A DNA stretch of 33,610 nucleotides. Origin: Symbiobacterium thermophilum. GTDB taxonomy: Bacteria > Bacillota > Sulfobacillia > DYFQ01. The DNA is taken from the NCBI GenBank assembly GCA_020725105.1, contig DYFQ01000018.1, positions 16,671 through 50,280 on the forward strand, read 5' to 3'. The number at the start of each line of letters is the position of its first letter. The stretch's first letter is position 1. Under the pieces are notes generated by a model, which was given only the letters and a program-made list of their open reading frames with translations, made no database searches and had not been told where the DNA came from. Positions 17,696-27,237 of this stretch are shown here, piece by piece. The translations under genes were made by a program, and so were the position numbers.

Positions 17696-18854
17696 TTAGC
17701 CGGGGCGCGGCCCCCCGCCGTGACCGCCGCCGGGCGGGGTGCCGCCCTGGTGGACCCGGGAGCGTTCGGCCTCCAGGAAAGAGTAGATGAAGGGGTCCAG
17801 TTCGCCGTCCATCACGGCCCGGATGTTACCCACCTCGACGCCGGTCCGGTGGTCTTTGACCAGGGTGTAGGGGTCGAAGACGTAGGACCGGATCTGGCTG
17901 CCCCAGGCGATCTCCCGGTGCTCACCCCGGAGCTGGGCCAGTTCCTTTTCCCGCTCCTCCTCGCGGAGCTTCAGCAGGCGGGCCTTGAGGATCCGCATCG
18001 CCGTCTCGCGGTTGGCGTGCTGCGACCGCTCGTTCTGGCAGGTCACCACGATGCCGGTGGGCAGGTGGGTGAGGCGCACGGCGGAACTGGTCTTGTTGAC
18101 GTGTTGACCGCCGGCGCCGCTGGCCCGGAAAGTGTCCACCCGCAGGTCCTCGGGGTCGATCTCGATCTCGCCGTCTTCGGGCAGGTCGGGGATCACGTCC
18201 ACCGACGCGAACGAGGTGTGCCGCCGGGCGGAGTAGTCAAAGGGCGAGTGCCGGACCAGCCGGTGGACCCCCCGCTCGGCGCGGAGAAAGCCGTAGGCGT
18301 TGTCCCCCTCCACCAGCAGGGTCACGCTTTTCAGGCCGGCCTCCTCCCCTTCCACCATGTCCAGCACTTCCAGCCGGTAGCCGTGGTCCTCCGCCCACCG
18401 GATGTACATCCGGTAGAGCATCTCCACCCAGTCCTGAGCGTCGGTCCCCCCGGCGCCGGCGTGAAGCGCAAGGATGGCGCTGTGACGGTCGTAAGGGCCG
18501 TTCAGCAGGGTCTCCAGTTCCAGGTGTCGCACGTCCCGCCGCAGCCGACCGAGTTCCTGGCGAAGCTCGGCGGCGATAGACGGGTCGGCCTCCTCGGAGG
18601 CCAGTTCGGCCAGGGCCAGGGCGTCCCCGGCCCGCCGGGTGAGGTCGTCGAACCGCTCCAGCCGCGCCTTCGCGGTAGCCAGCGCCTGGACGGTCTGCCT
18701 GGCCCGCGCCTGATCGTCCCAGAAGCCCGGCCGGGCCATGGCCGCTTCGAGGGACTGCTTTTCCTCCCTCAGGCGGGGCAGGTCAAAGGGAATCCCCCAG
18801 TTCCCGGAGCCGGGTCAGGAGATCTTCAAGGGCACGGCGTTCCTCGTCATACAT
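17696..18854 (-). CDS. prfB: Peptide chain release factor 2, with programmed +1 frameshift
   Basis: RF2 terminates translation at UGA and UAA. It is encoded in two frames. A 23-codon leader starts at ATG 18854 and reaches CTT then an in-frame TGA (18785-18783). A +1 shift at CTT-T-GAC skips T18785 and continues for 362 residues to 17696, giving about 385 residues. A GGGGG tract precedes the slip site, as in E. coli and B. subtilis prfB, where RF2 autoregulates itself. The stop-codon tripeptide SPF (RHSPFDYS) and the catalytic GGQ (GAGGQHVNKTSSAVR) are present. The last 20 or so residues are an unusual Gly/Pro-rich tail. It follows secA by 18 bp; the usual secA-prfB order is kept. Confidence 0.97.
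18782..18800 (-). promoter_or_regulatory. prfB programmed +1 frameshift site
   Basis: Minus strand: GGGGG, five bases, then CTTTGAC. Ribosomes pausing at TGA for lack of RF2 slip on CTT. The slip heptamer is the same as in E. coli. The internal Shine-Dalgarno-like tract is two bases further from the slip codon than in E. coli. Confidence 0.92.
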
Positions 18855-18872
18855 GTTGGTCTTGTACCTCCG

Positions 18873-21671
<2,799 letters not shown>

Positions 21672-21705
21672 GCTGAACCCGTTCCTTTCCCCGGCCGTCG
21701 CGGGT

Positions 21706-21741
21706 CCGGGCGCCCTATATGATACCACACCGGGCGCCCGG
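21706..21741 (-). promoter_or_regulatory. secA upstream element: extended -10 inside a perfect 10-bp inverted repeat
   Basis: CCGGGCGCCC (21706-21715) and its exact complement (21732-21741) flank an A+T-rich 16-base centre. On the minus strand the centre contains TGGTATCAT, a good extended -10 (TGn plus TATCAT, core 21719-21724). No -35 is evident. The repeats could bind a repressor around the -10 or form a transcript hairpin; no T-tract follows. Confidence 0.45.
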
Positions 21742-21794
21742 CGCGGGTCGAAGCTGGGCTGCTCAGGGCGACGCGGGTTTCACCGCGGGTCGCG

Positions 21795-22385
21795 CTACCG
21801 CTCCGGCGCTGCTGCCTTCCGTGCCGGAGGCGCCTGCATTGCGGGAGGACGCATGATGGCGTTCACCGCCACGAAGGTCCCGGCCAGGATCAACCCGTCG
21901 CCGGCGCTGAACACCGCGGGCTTGGGAAAGGGGGGCGGCAGGACGAAGATGTCGGCCAGCACCCAGAGACGGGTGCCCGGCACCAGCAGTTGATGGGTGA
22001 AGCTCGCGCCCAGCTGCAGCCCGCTGATCAGGTGAACGTATCCGGCCTGCAGCAGCGCCGCCTCGGAAACGGGCATCCGGCCGCCGTTGGCCGCGATCAC
22101 CACGAAGTTGGCCAGCATGCCGAGGCCGATCAGCTTGAAGCCGGGGGTGAAACGGTTCTGCCAGGCGGCCACCAGGATCAGAACGTACGACAGCAGGTGG
22201 GCGCCGGCAGCCACGACTCCCGGCAGCGGCCACCCCTGCCCCGCGGCCAGCATCAAGAAAGCCTGGAGCCCGAAACCGGCGAAGACCAGTTCGATACGGC
22301 GGAAGTTGTATGCTGCCAGGGCGGCCAGGCTGCCACCCCGCAACAGGGCAACCACCACCGCCACCAGCACGCCGGCAGTAAGCAA
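21795..22385 (-). CDS. DUF5317-family integral membrane protein
   Basis: About 196 residues with five or six hydrophobic segments. Near the N-terminus is the motif LLRGGSLAALAAYNFRRIELVFAGFGLQ, typical of the DUF5317 family of small multi-spanning membrane proteins; the function is unknown. A conserved-looking NGGRMPVS segment follows the third hydrophobic region. The C-terminal 20 residues are Pro/Ala/Arg-rich and cytoplasmic-looking. The TTG at 22385 lies nine bases after a GGGGAGG ribosome-binding site and was preferred; the frame is open to a TTG at 22415 without such a site. It follows the HD-GYP gene by about 67 bp on the same strand and probably ends that operon. Confidence 0.75.
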   Translation of the reverse strand: MLTAGVLVAVVVALLRGGSLAALAAYNFRRIELVFAGFGLQAFLMLAAGQGWPLPGVVAAGAHLLSYVLILVAAWQNRFTPGFKLIGLGMLANFVVIAANGGRMPVSEAALLQAGYVHLISGLQLGASFTHQLLVPGTRLWVLADIFVLPPPFPKPAVFSAGDGLILAGTFVAVNAIMRPPAMQAPPARKAAAPER

Positions 22386-22452
22386 TGTGTCAATCCTCCC
22401 CGGGCAGTCAAACAATCTCGATAGCGAAATGATGGCACGACCGCACGGTCGC

Positions 22453-23931
22453 TCAGTCGTTCCCCGATGAGGCGGCGTCGACCCGCCGGGCGCGGCGGGA
22501 AGCGGTCCGCCCCTTGGCGCCCGGGGCGCCGGCCTTGCTCAGCTTGGGGCGCAGGGCAGCGGCGGGCCTGGCCCGGTCGGGCTCGGGCGCGGCCTCCGCT
22601 TCGCCCGGCTCGCCGGCCGGCGGGCTCCCCGCGAGGATCTCCTCCTGCCTTTCGATGGGGATCGGGGGCTCGGCCAGTTCCAGCTTACCTTCTTTCACTG
22701 CCGCGATGAGGGCGTCTACGACGACGGGGCTGAATTGCCTCCCGGAGTGACGGCGCATCTCCTCGAGGGCACCCTGCAGGGTCAGCGCGCGCTTGTAGGG
22801 GCGCACGGTGGTCATGGCGTCCAGCGCGTCGGCCACCCCGATGATCTGCGCGCCCAGGGGGATCTCCTCGCCGGAGCGGCCGGTGGGATAGCCGTTTCCG
22901 TCGTACCATTCGTGGTGATACCTGATCCAGTCGACGACTTCCTGGTCCAGCGGCCGGACCTCGCTGACGATGTCGGCGCCCAGGGCCGGGTGCCGCTTCA
23001 TGACGGCGTATTCCCCCGGCTCGAGCCGGCCCGGCTTCAGCAGGATGCTGTCGGCGATGCCGATCTTGCCGATGTCGTGGAGCACGGCCGCGTACTCGAG
23101 CCGCTCCAGCTTGTCCTCGCTAAACCTGAACTGTCGCCCGAGCGCCACCGCGTAGCGGGCCACCCGGTCGGAATGGCCACGGGTGTAAGGGTCCTTGGCC
23201 TCGACGGCGCGGACGAGGGCCCGCACGGTGCTGCCGTGAAACTCCTTCAGGTCGGTGTATCGCTGCATAGCGTAACGGGCCACCAGCAGGGGCACGAAGA
23301 ACAGGACCGCGCCGACCCAGCCGACGCTGGCATACACCAGGGCAAGCAAGACGCCGACCGGGATCAGGGCCAGGTTGTGAGGGGTGGCCCACCGCATGTA
23401 CTTGGTCCAGAGGGGCAGGATGGCCACGCCGTCACGCAGACTGAAGAAAGCCGAGACGAAGCCCGCGTTGAAGACGAAGTACAGGCCGCCGGCCACGACA
23501 ATCGCGCCCAGGCTCCGCAGCTCCGCGACGCCGCCGCCACTGCCGCGGAGCGCTTCGTACGCCAGGCCCGCCAGGGTGGCAGAAGCGCCGAGTTGAGCCC
23601 GGTTGAACAGAACCCAGAGAACCGGTATTTTCCCTCTGAGGTCGACCAGTCTGACCGTGCCCAGCGCAGCGACTAACCCGGCCCAGCCAGACCCGAAGAG
23701 CATGATCGCCGCCACGATCACGCCGGAACCGACCGACACGGTCGCTTTCATCCCCGGTAGCCGGACGGGCACGGCCTCGGCAAAAACCGCCAGCACCATG
23801 ACGACCAGCAGGGACGGCAGGCGCGCGGCGGGCGCCCTGTGGAGAGCATAAGCCAGCAGGGCAAAGCCGCCCGCCGACGCGGCTATCAGGTACGCGCGAG
23901 AATACCTTTCTGACCTGGCCGAACCAGTCAC
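22453..23931 (-). CDS. Membrane HD-GYP domain protein (putative c-di-GMP phosphodiesterase)
   Basis: About 492 residues. The N-terminal half (about 1-215) has six to eight hydrophobic segments and no obvious extracytoplasmic sensor domain. The C-terminal half is an HD-GYP domain (about 230-420). It shows HSDRVARYA, HDIGKIGI with the HD dyad, RHPALGADIV, HHEWYDGNGYPTG (the GYP motif), and ADALDAMTTVRPYK. These are the metal-binding and catalytic residues of c-di-GMP phosphodiesterases, so it is probably active; the substrate is not proven. A Pro/Ala/Arg-rich tail of about 70 residues follows. The GTG at 23931 has GAGGTGG five bases upstream; the longer open frame to 24009 covers the end of the small-peptide gene. 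It lies 43 bp downstream of that gene. Confidence 0.9.
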   Translation of the reverse strand: MTGSARSERYSRAYLIAASAGGFALLAYALHRAPAARLPSLLVVMVLAVFAEAVPVRLPGMKATVSVGSGVIVAAIMLFGSGWAGLVAALGTVRLVDLRGKIPVLWVLFNRAQLGASATLAGLAYEALRGSGGGVAELRSLGAIVVAGGLYFVFNAGFVSAFFSLRDGVAILPLWTKYMRWATPHNLALIPVGVLLALVYASVGWVGAVLFFVPLLVARYAMQRYTDLKEFHGSTVRALVRAVEAKDPYTRGHSDRVARYAVALGRQFRFSEDKLERLEYAAVLHDIGKIGIADSILLKPGRLEPGEYAVMKRHPALGADIVSEVRPLDQEVVDWIRYHHEWYDGNGYPTGRSGEEIPLGAQIIGVADALDAMTTVRPYKRALTLQGALEEMRRHSGRQFSPVVVDALIAAVKEGKLELAEPPIPIERQEEILAGSPPAGEPGEAEAAPEPDRARPAAALRPKLSKAGAPGAKGRTASRRARRVDAASSGND

Positions 23932-23974
23932 GGCAGCCACCTCGGCCCAACAAAACAAGACCGGCGACACACGC

Positions 23975-24055
23975 CTAGGCACCGATCTGGAAGTTCGCCC
24001 CCCCCGCAACCACCAGGGCGAGGAGCGCCAGCAAAACCTTCAGGACACGGGCCAT
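23975..24055 (-). CDS. Tiny hydrophobic membrane peptide (26 aa)
   Basis: An ORF too short for routine gene calling: MARVLKVLLALLALVVAGG followed by ANFQIGA and TAG. Basic residues at 3 and 6 precede an uninterrupted 14- to 15-residue hydrophobic stretch, as in a single-pass membrane peptide. A GGGGGAA lies nine bases before this ATG; an upstream in-frame ATG at 24064 would add MAQ. It sits between the 231-aa gene and the HD-GYP gene, same strand, 43 bp from the latter. I do not recognise the sequence. By analogy with small membrane regulators it might modulate the neighbouring membrane HD-GYP protein, but this is speculation. Confidence 0.45.
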   Translation of the reverse strand: MARVLKVLLALLALVVAGGANFQIGA

Positions 24056-24108
24056 CTGAGCCATTCCCCCGCGCGCAGCATTCGGCCGACATTCGCTAGC
24101 GCCGGCCG

Positions 24109-24139
24109 CGCCCGCTCCGCTCGGGTCGCCCGCTCCGCT
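24109..24139. repeat. 13-bp direct repeat, 18-bp period
   Basis: CGCCCGCTCCGCT occurs at 24109-24121 and 24127-24139, separated by five bases. It lies in the gap between the 231-aa gene and the small peptide gene. It could be a protein or RNA recognition site or a simple duplication. Confidence 0.5.
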
Positions 24140-24180
24140 TCAGGAAGCCGTCCGGGTATGTCGCCGGTCTTGAAGCTTTT

Positions 24181-24876
24181 TCAGTTTTTTCTGGCCAGCA
24201 GCGCGAAACGGCGGTTGATGGCGTCCAGCGCCGCCCGGGCGACCGCTTCCATCGCGTCCGGTCGCACGACGGCGCAGCCGACGAACAGCTCCTCGCTGCC
24301 GTCGGTGGTCAGCGTCACCAGCACCACTACCGCCTGTTGCTGGGCCACGGACACGAGGACCACGTCCTCGAGGGCAAACAGAGCGTCCGTTCGGAAATAC
24401 CGCTCTACCGCCCGCAACGTCGCCGCCGCCATGGTGCGCAGCCGCGAGGTTGTCGTGTGGGGCCCGGTCGACACGCCCTCGGCGGTGACATCGTCCAGTT
24501 CGACCTCGACCCGGGCCTCACCCTGCCGGCCTCTCACCGTGTAGCTCACGGTCTTCAGCCGTACCCGGGTTACGGCTCCGACGGCCCGTTCGTCTTCGGC
24601 CTGGACCTGGGCGATGCTGATCTTCTTGTGGTCCACGGAGATGCCGAAGTGGGCCATGAAGGCCGACTCGATGTCCCGCACGATTTGCTTGGGATTGCGC
24701 CCGGCGCCCGCCAGGACGTGGATCTCCTCGATGTTCCCGCTAGAGTCCACCACCACCCGTGCGGAAATGACCTCTCGGATCTGGCGGATGATGTCGTCGT
24801 ACCGCCGCACGTTGAGAGCTTGCTGGGCGTCGGGCTCAACCGGCTTCCCGGACGGATCAACTGATCGGTTACCCAT
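24181..24876 (-). CDS. Hypothetical protein (231 aa), soluble, two-domain
   Basis: I do not recognise a named family. The protein is soluble with no signal peptide. Residues about 26-90 look like one compact alpha/beta domain: DDIIRQIREVISARVVVD, then IEEIHVLAG, then GRNPKQIVRDIESAFMAHFGISVDHKKISI. Residues about 100-228 look like a second domain with two beta-beta-helix repeats (VEVELDDV then LRTMAAATLRAVERYF; VVVLVTL then AVARAALDAINRRFALL), loosely reminiscent of small ligand-binding regulatory domains such as that of LeuA. ATG start with GAGGGA six bases upstream. It heads the probable operon with the tiny peptide, the HD-GYP protein and DUF5317. The upstream region carries a Spo0A-type box and a sigma-H-like promoter. 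Confidence 0.8.
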   Translation of the reverse strand: MGNRSVDPSGKPVEPDAQQALNVRRYDDIIRQIREVISARVVVDSSGNIEEIHVLAGAGRNPKQIVRDIESAFMAHFGISVDHKKISIAQVQAEDERAVGAVTRVRLKTVSYTVRGRQGEARVEVELDDVTAEGVSTGPHTTTSRLRTMAAATLRAVERYFRTDALFALEDVVLVSVAQQQAVVVLVTLTTDGSEELFVGCAVVRPDAMEAVARAALDAINRRFALLARKN

Positions 24877-24958
24877 CCACGTCCCTCAAGATGACCTTTG
24901 CCCTACCACGCCCGGCGGCATGCCTCGCCAGTAACCAGTAATACCGCAGTACATGTGA

Positions 24959-25031
24959 CTTCGACTTAGCAGCCGCCGTTCCTGCGTCAACTCCCGTCCT
25001 GACACGGGGCAAAGACCAACAAGATTCGACA
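24959..25031 (-). promoter_or_regulatory. Putative Spo0A box and sigma-H-like promoter upstream of the 231-aa/HD-GYP operon
   Basis: Minus strand: a Spo0A-box core TGTCGAA at 25031-25025, then 39 bp downstream -35 GCAGGAACG (24985-24977), an 11-base spacer and -10 GTCGAAG (24965-24959). The promoter misses the sigma-H consensus at two -35 positions and one -10 position. An overlapping TTGACG (24990-24985) could instead serve a sigma-A promoter. Confidence 0.35.
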
Positions 25032-25067
25032 CATTACGACCACAGGTGCCCCCCGCCGCGGGCTGCG

Positions 25068-26309
25068 TCACTTAGGGTTTCGGCCGCGCAGGGGCAGAAC
25101 TTTATCGCGGCCCAGCCCAATCGGCTCGGACGCCATCACCGCCGGCGGCACCTCCGGGCCGCCGGGAGGCCCCAGGGCCGGCACGGCGCCCTGCTCGACG
25201 AGGGTCGCCGCCATACCCCAGACTCCGCCCGAGACCAGGCAGTGCCCGCCCAGGATGATGGGTTTGGGCGCGGCCAGCACCGCTTCGGTGAAGCGCCGGA
25301 CTTCCGGGTCCCCGATCTGATGGGGCGTTCCCAGGTCCGAGTGGAAACGGTCCCACTCGCTCACGTCTTTGTGCCAGTGGGCGAACAGCACCCGCGTGTC
25401 GATGAAGGCGGCGTCGGCCACCCCGCACAGGTCGGCCACGAAGGTCTCGGGGCCGACCCGGTCGATGTAACGGCCGAGCAACGAGGTCACCTGGCGCCGC
25501 TCCACCAGCCCCATGGCCCGCATGCCCCGCTCCTCGCTGAAGACCCGCACCCGGACGGGAAAGTGGGCGTTGAGGTACCAGACCACCGTCGGGCCCACGC
25601 GGCCGGCCAGCGCCACTTCGGCCCCCGGGCGGCACAGGACCGCTTCTGCCCGGGCCAGCCGCTCGGACGCCCAGCCGGTCTCCGCCACGGCCCGGCGCAG
25701 GCGCGGCCCGGTCCGGGAGAGCCGGCCCAGCATCAACACGTCGGTGGGGGTGTCCAGGTCGAAGTTGATCCACGGCGAGTTGGGCAAGAGCACCCGCTCC
25801 AGCCCTACCTGCCGCAAGGCGTAGCCAAGCTGGTTGTCGGAGGTCGGAAGGGGGATCAGGCGCACGGCGCCGGCAGGGGTCCAGCCGACCACGTCGGCCG
25901 ACTGGGGGTTGTTCACGACGACCCGGGGGGTGTTCACCTGCAGGGCGCGGGCGATGCGGCGGAAGTCGGCCGGTTCCATCAGGGGCGCCGAGGCGCCGCC
26001 GAGGTAGAGCACCCGCTCGGGGGCCAGGTCCGCCAGCACCCGCAGCAAGGATCGGCCGAAGTGAAAGTCCTGCGGGGCTTCCTGGTTCACCCGGACCTGG
26101 GCCCCGGCGGCGGCCGCGAGTTCGGCCAGATCGGGGTAATTGGTACACAGGACCACCGGCTCGTAAGCGGGAATCGCCCTGAGCTTCTCGATGGTTTCCA
26201 GAGTGGCGGCCCGCCGGACCGCCGCCATGGCGCGGTCGATGTCTGTCCGGGGGTCGCCGCCTTCGAAGATGATGGCGCACACTGGAGCCGCCGCGTTCCA
26301 TCCCCCCAC
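25068..26309 (-). CDS. Hypothetical protein with nucleotidyltransferase-like (GT-A fold) N-terminal domain
   Basis: 413 residues. The N-terminal half resembles NTP/sugar-nucleotidyltransferases of the MobA/CofC type: a start strand CAIIFEGGDPRTD (11-23), TIEKLRAI, VVLCTNYPDLAELAA, VLYLGGASAPLM (100-111, at the usual GGxxPL position) and FDLDTPTDV (183-191), a typical end-of-domain motif. The usual glycine-rich nucleotide loop (GGxSxRMG) is absent, so transferase activity is doubtful. The C-terminal half (about 205-413) is unfamiliar; it includes FIDTRVLFAHW and GGHCLVSGGVWGMA. The GTG start has no clear ribosome-binding site, and codon 10 (GTG) is an alternative. It follows hpf by 26 bp, probably in one transcript. 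Not assigned a pathway. Confidence 0.75.
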   Translation of the reverse strand: MGGWNAAAPVCAIIFEGGDPRTDIDRAMAAVRRAATLETIEKLRAIPAYEPVVLCTNYPDLAELAAAAGAQVRVNQEAPQDFHFGRSLLRVLADLAPERVLYLGGASAPLMEPADFRRIARALQVNTPRVVVNNPQSADVVGWTPAGAVRLIPLPTSDNQLGYALRQVGLERVLLPNSPWINFDLDTPTDVLMLGRLSRTGPRLRRAVAETGWASERLARAEAVLCRPGAEVALAGRVGPTVVWYLNAHFPVRVRVFSEERGMRAMGLVERRQVTSLLGRYIDRVGPETFVADLCGVADAAFIDTRVLFAHWHKDVSEWDRFHSDLGTPHQIGDPEVRRFTEAVLAAPKPIILGGHCLVSGGVWGMAATLVEQGAVPALGPPGGPEVPPAVMASEPIGLGRDKVLPLRGRNPK

Positions 26310-26335
26310 GTGGCAGCCGTGGCGGCCGCCAGGCT

Positions 26336-26872
26336 CTAGGCTTCAGGCTCGATGAGCCCGTACTTGCCGTCCCGCCGGCGGTACACGACGTTGATCGTCT
26401 CGGTATCGACGTTGGTGAAGACGTAGAAGTCGTGGCCCAGGAGGTTCATCTCCATCACGGCCTCTTCGGGGCTGATCGGCTTCAGGTGGAACCGCTTGGT
26501 CTTGACGATGGGCGGCTCCTCGGGTTCTTCGTCCTCCGCCATGCCCTCGGCCCAGGGCTTCACGCCGCCCAGCTTCTGAAACCGTTTCCAGAGGCGGGTC
26601 TTGTACTTGTCGACCTGCTTGCCGAGCTTGTCGACGACAAGGTCGATGGCGGCATAGACGTTGTCCGTCTCTTCCTGGCCGCGCAGGAGAACCCCGTTGA
26701 GGGGTACCGTGACCTCTACGATGTGCCGGCCCCGCTCCACGCTCAGGTTGACCTGGGCCGGCAGGGAAAGGGGGGTCTCGAAATATCGCTCGAGTCGCGA
26801 GAGCTTCTTCTCAAGGTACCGCTTGATCTGCGGCGTGACGGAGATGTTCTTGCCGCGAACCACGATCTGCAC
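26336..26872 (-). CDS. hpf: Long-form ribosome hibernation promoting factor
   Basis: 178-residue long HPF. The N-terminal domain (1-about 100, MQIVVRGKNISVTPQIKRYLEKKL) binds the 30S decoding region. A charged linker (about 105-120) follows. The C-terminal domain (about 122-178, KTKRFHLKPISPEEAVMEMNLLGHDFYVFTN) dimerises ribosomes into inactive 100S particles. The length and both domains match the B. subtilis protein, which is expressed in stationary phase and stress. GTG start with GGGAGA about nine bases upstream. The 365-bp upstream region contains a candidate promoter, a 17-bp palindrome and a terminator. Confidence 0.97.
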   Translation of the reverse strand: MQIVVRGKNISVTPQIKRYLEKKLSRLERYFETPLSLPAQVNLSVERGRHIVEVTVPLNGVLLRGQEETDNVYAAIDLVVDKLGKQVDKYKTRLWKRFQKLGGVKPWAEGMAEDEEPEEPPIVKTKRFHLKPISPEEAVMEMNLLGHDFYVFTNVDTETINVVYRRRDGKYGLIEPEA

Positions 26873-26987
26873 TGGCGATCATCTCCCATCGGCGGAGTCG
26901 GGCCAACCCTCGGCGTTCCCTCTGCCCTCCTTCTTTCATGGGTCAGGGCCGATTCCCTGCCCTTGCCCGTCCAACTCTTCTACCTTC

Positions 26988-27020
26988 AGTATCGGCCACC
27001 AGGGCCGGTTTGCAACCGGC
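26988..27020 (-). promoter_or_regulatory. Candidate hpf promoter with palindromic operator over the -35
   Basis: Minus strand: -35 TTGCAA (27015-27010), 16-base spacer, -10 GATACT (26993-26988). The palindrome GCCGGTT-TGC-AACCGGC (27004-27020, 7-bp perfect arms) covers the -35, as a repressor operator would. The promoter match is moderate. Confidence 0.4.
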
Positions 27021-27062
27021 GATTGCCGCGACGGGCGGGCCAAGAGGGGAAACAAGGCGGAC

Positions 27063-27090
27063 AAAAAACTGCCCGGGTTGACCCCGGGCA
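27063..27090 (-). terminator. Rho-independent terminator, minus strand
   Basis: Minus strand: stem TGCCCGGG, loop GTCAA, stem CCCGGGCA, then GTTTTTT. The 8-bp stem is perfect. It lies upstream of hpf and beyond the plus-strand DUF3243 gene, so it would stop comF transcripts that have run antisense through DUF3243, or act as an attenuator for a longer hpf leader. Confidence 0.75.
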
Positions 27091-27177
27091 AGCGGAACCA
27101 CACACACCTCGAACCGTTCGACCATCCCCGGCATTCGCTCCTGTCCCACCATTTCCTTCCGCCCGGCCGCGCCCGTC

Positions 27178-27207
27178 GCATAGGCCGGGCGGGCCGGTAC
27201 CATACTA
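27178..27207 (+). promoter_or_regulatory. Sigma-G-type (forespore) promoter for the DUF3243 gene
   Basis: Plus strand: -35 GCATA (27178-27182), 18-base spacer, -10 CATACTA (27201-27207). This fits the B. subtilis sigma-G pattern GHATR-N18-CATnHTA. The ribosome-binding site (GGGGGAGGA) and TTG start follow at a suitable distance. Confidence 0.5.
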
Positions 27208-27237
27208 CGGCCAGGTATCGCGGGGGAGGACTGTAAG

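Larger units (their letters stand above)
26873..27237. other. 365-bp divergent control region between hpf and the DUF3243 gene
   Basis: This region separates hpf (minus) from the DUF3243 gene (plus). In order it holds a candidate sigma-A promoter for hpf, a perfect palindrome overlapping its -35, a Rho-independent terminator reading minus, and a sigma-G-type promoter reading plus. No additional gene was recognised. Confidence 0.7.

Noticed and set aside
21763-22233. 156-codon minus-strand frame beside the DUF5317 gene
   Set aside because: Arg/Gly/Ala-rich and overlaps the DUF5317 coding region, whose hydrophobic segments and ribosome-binding site are convincing.
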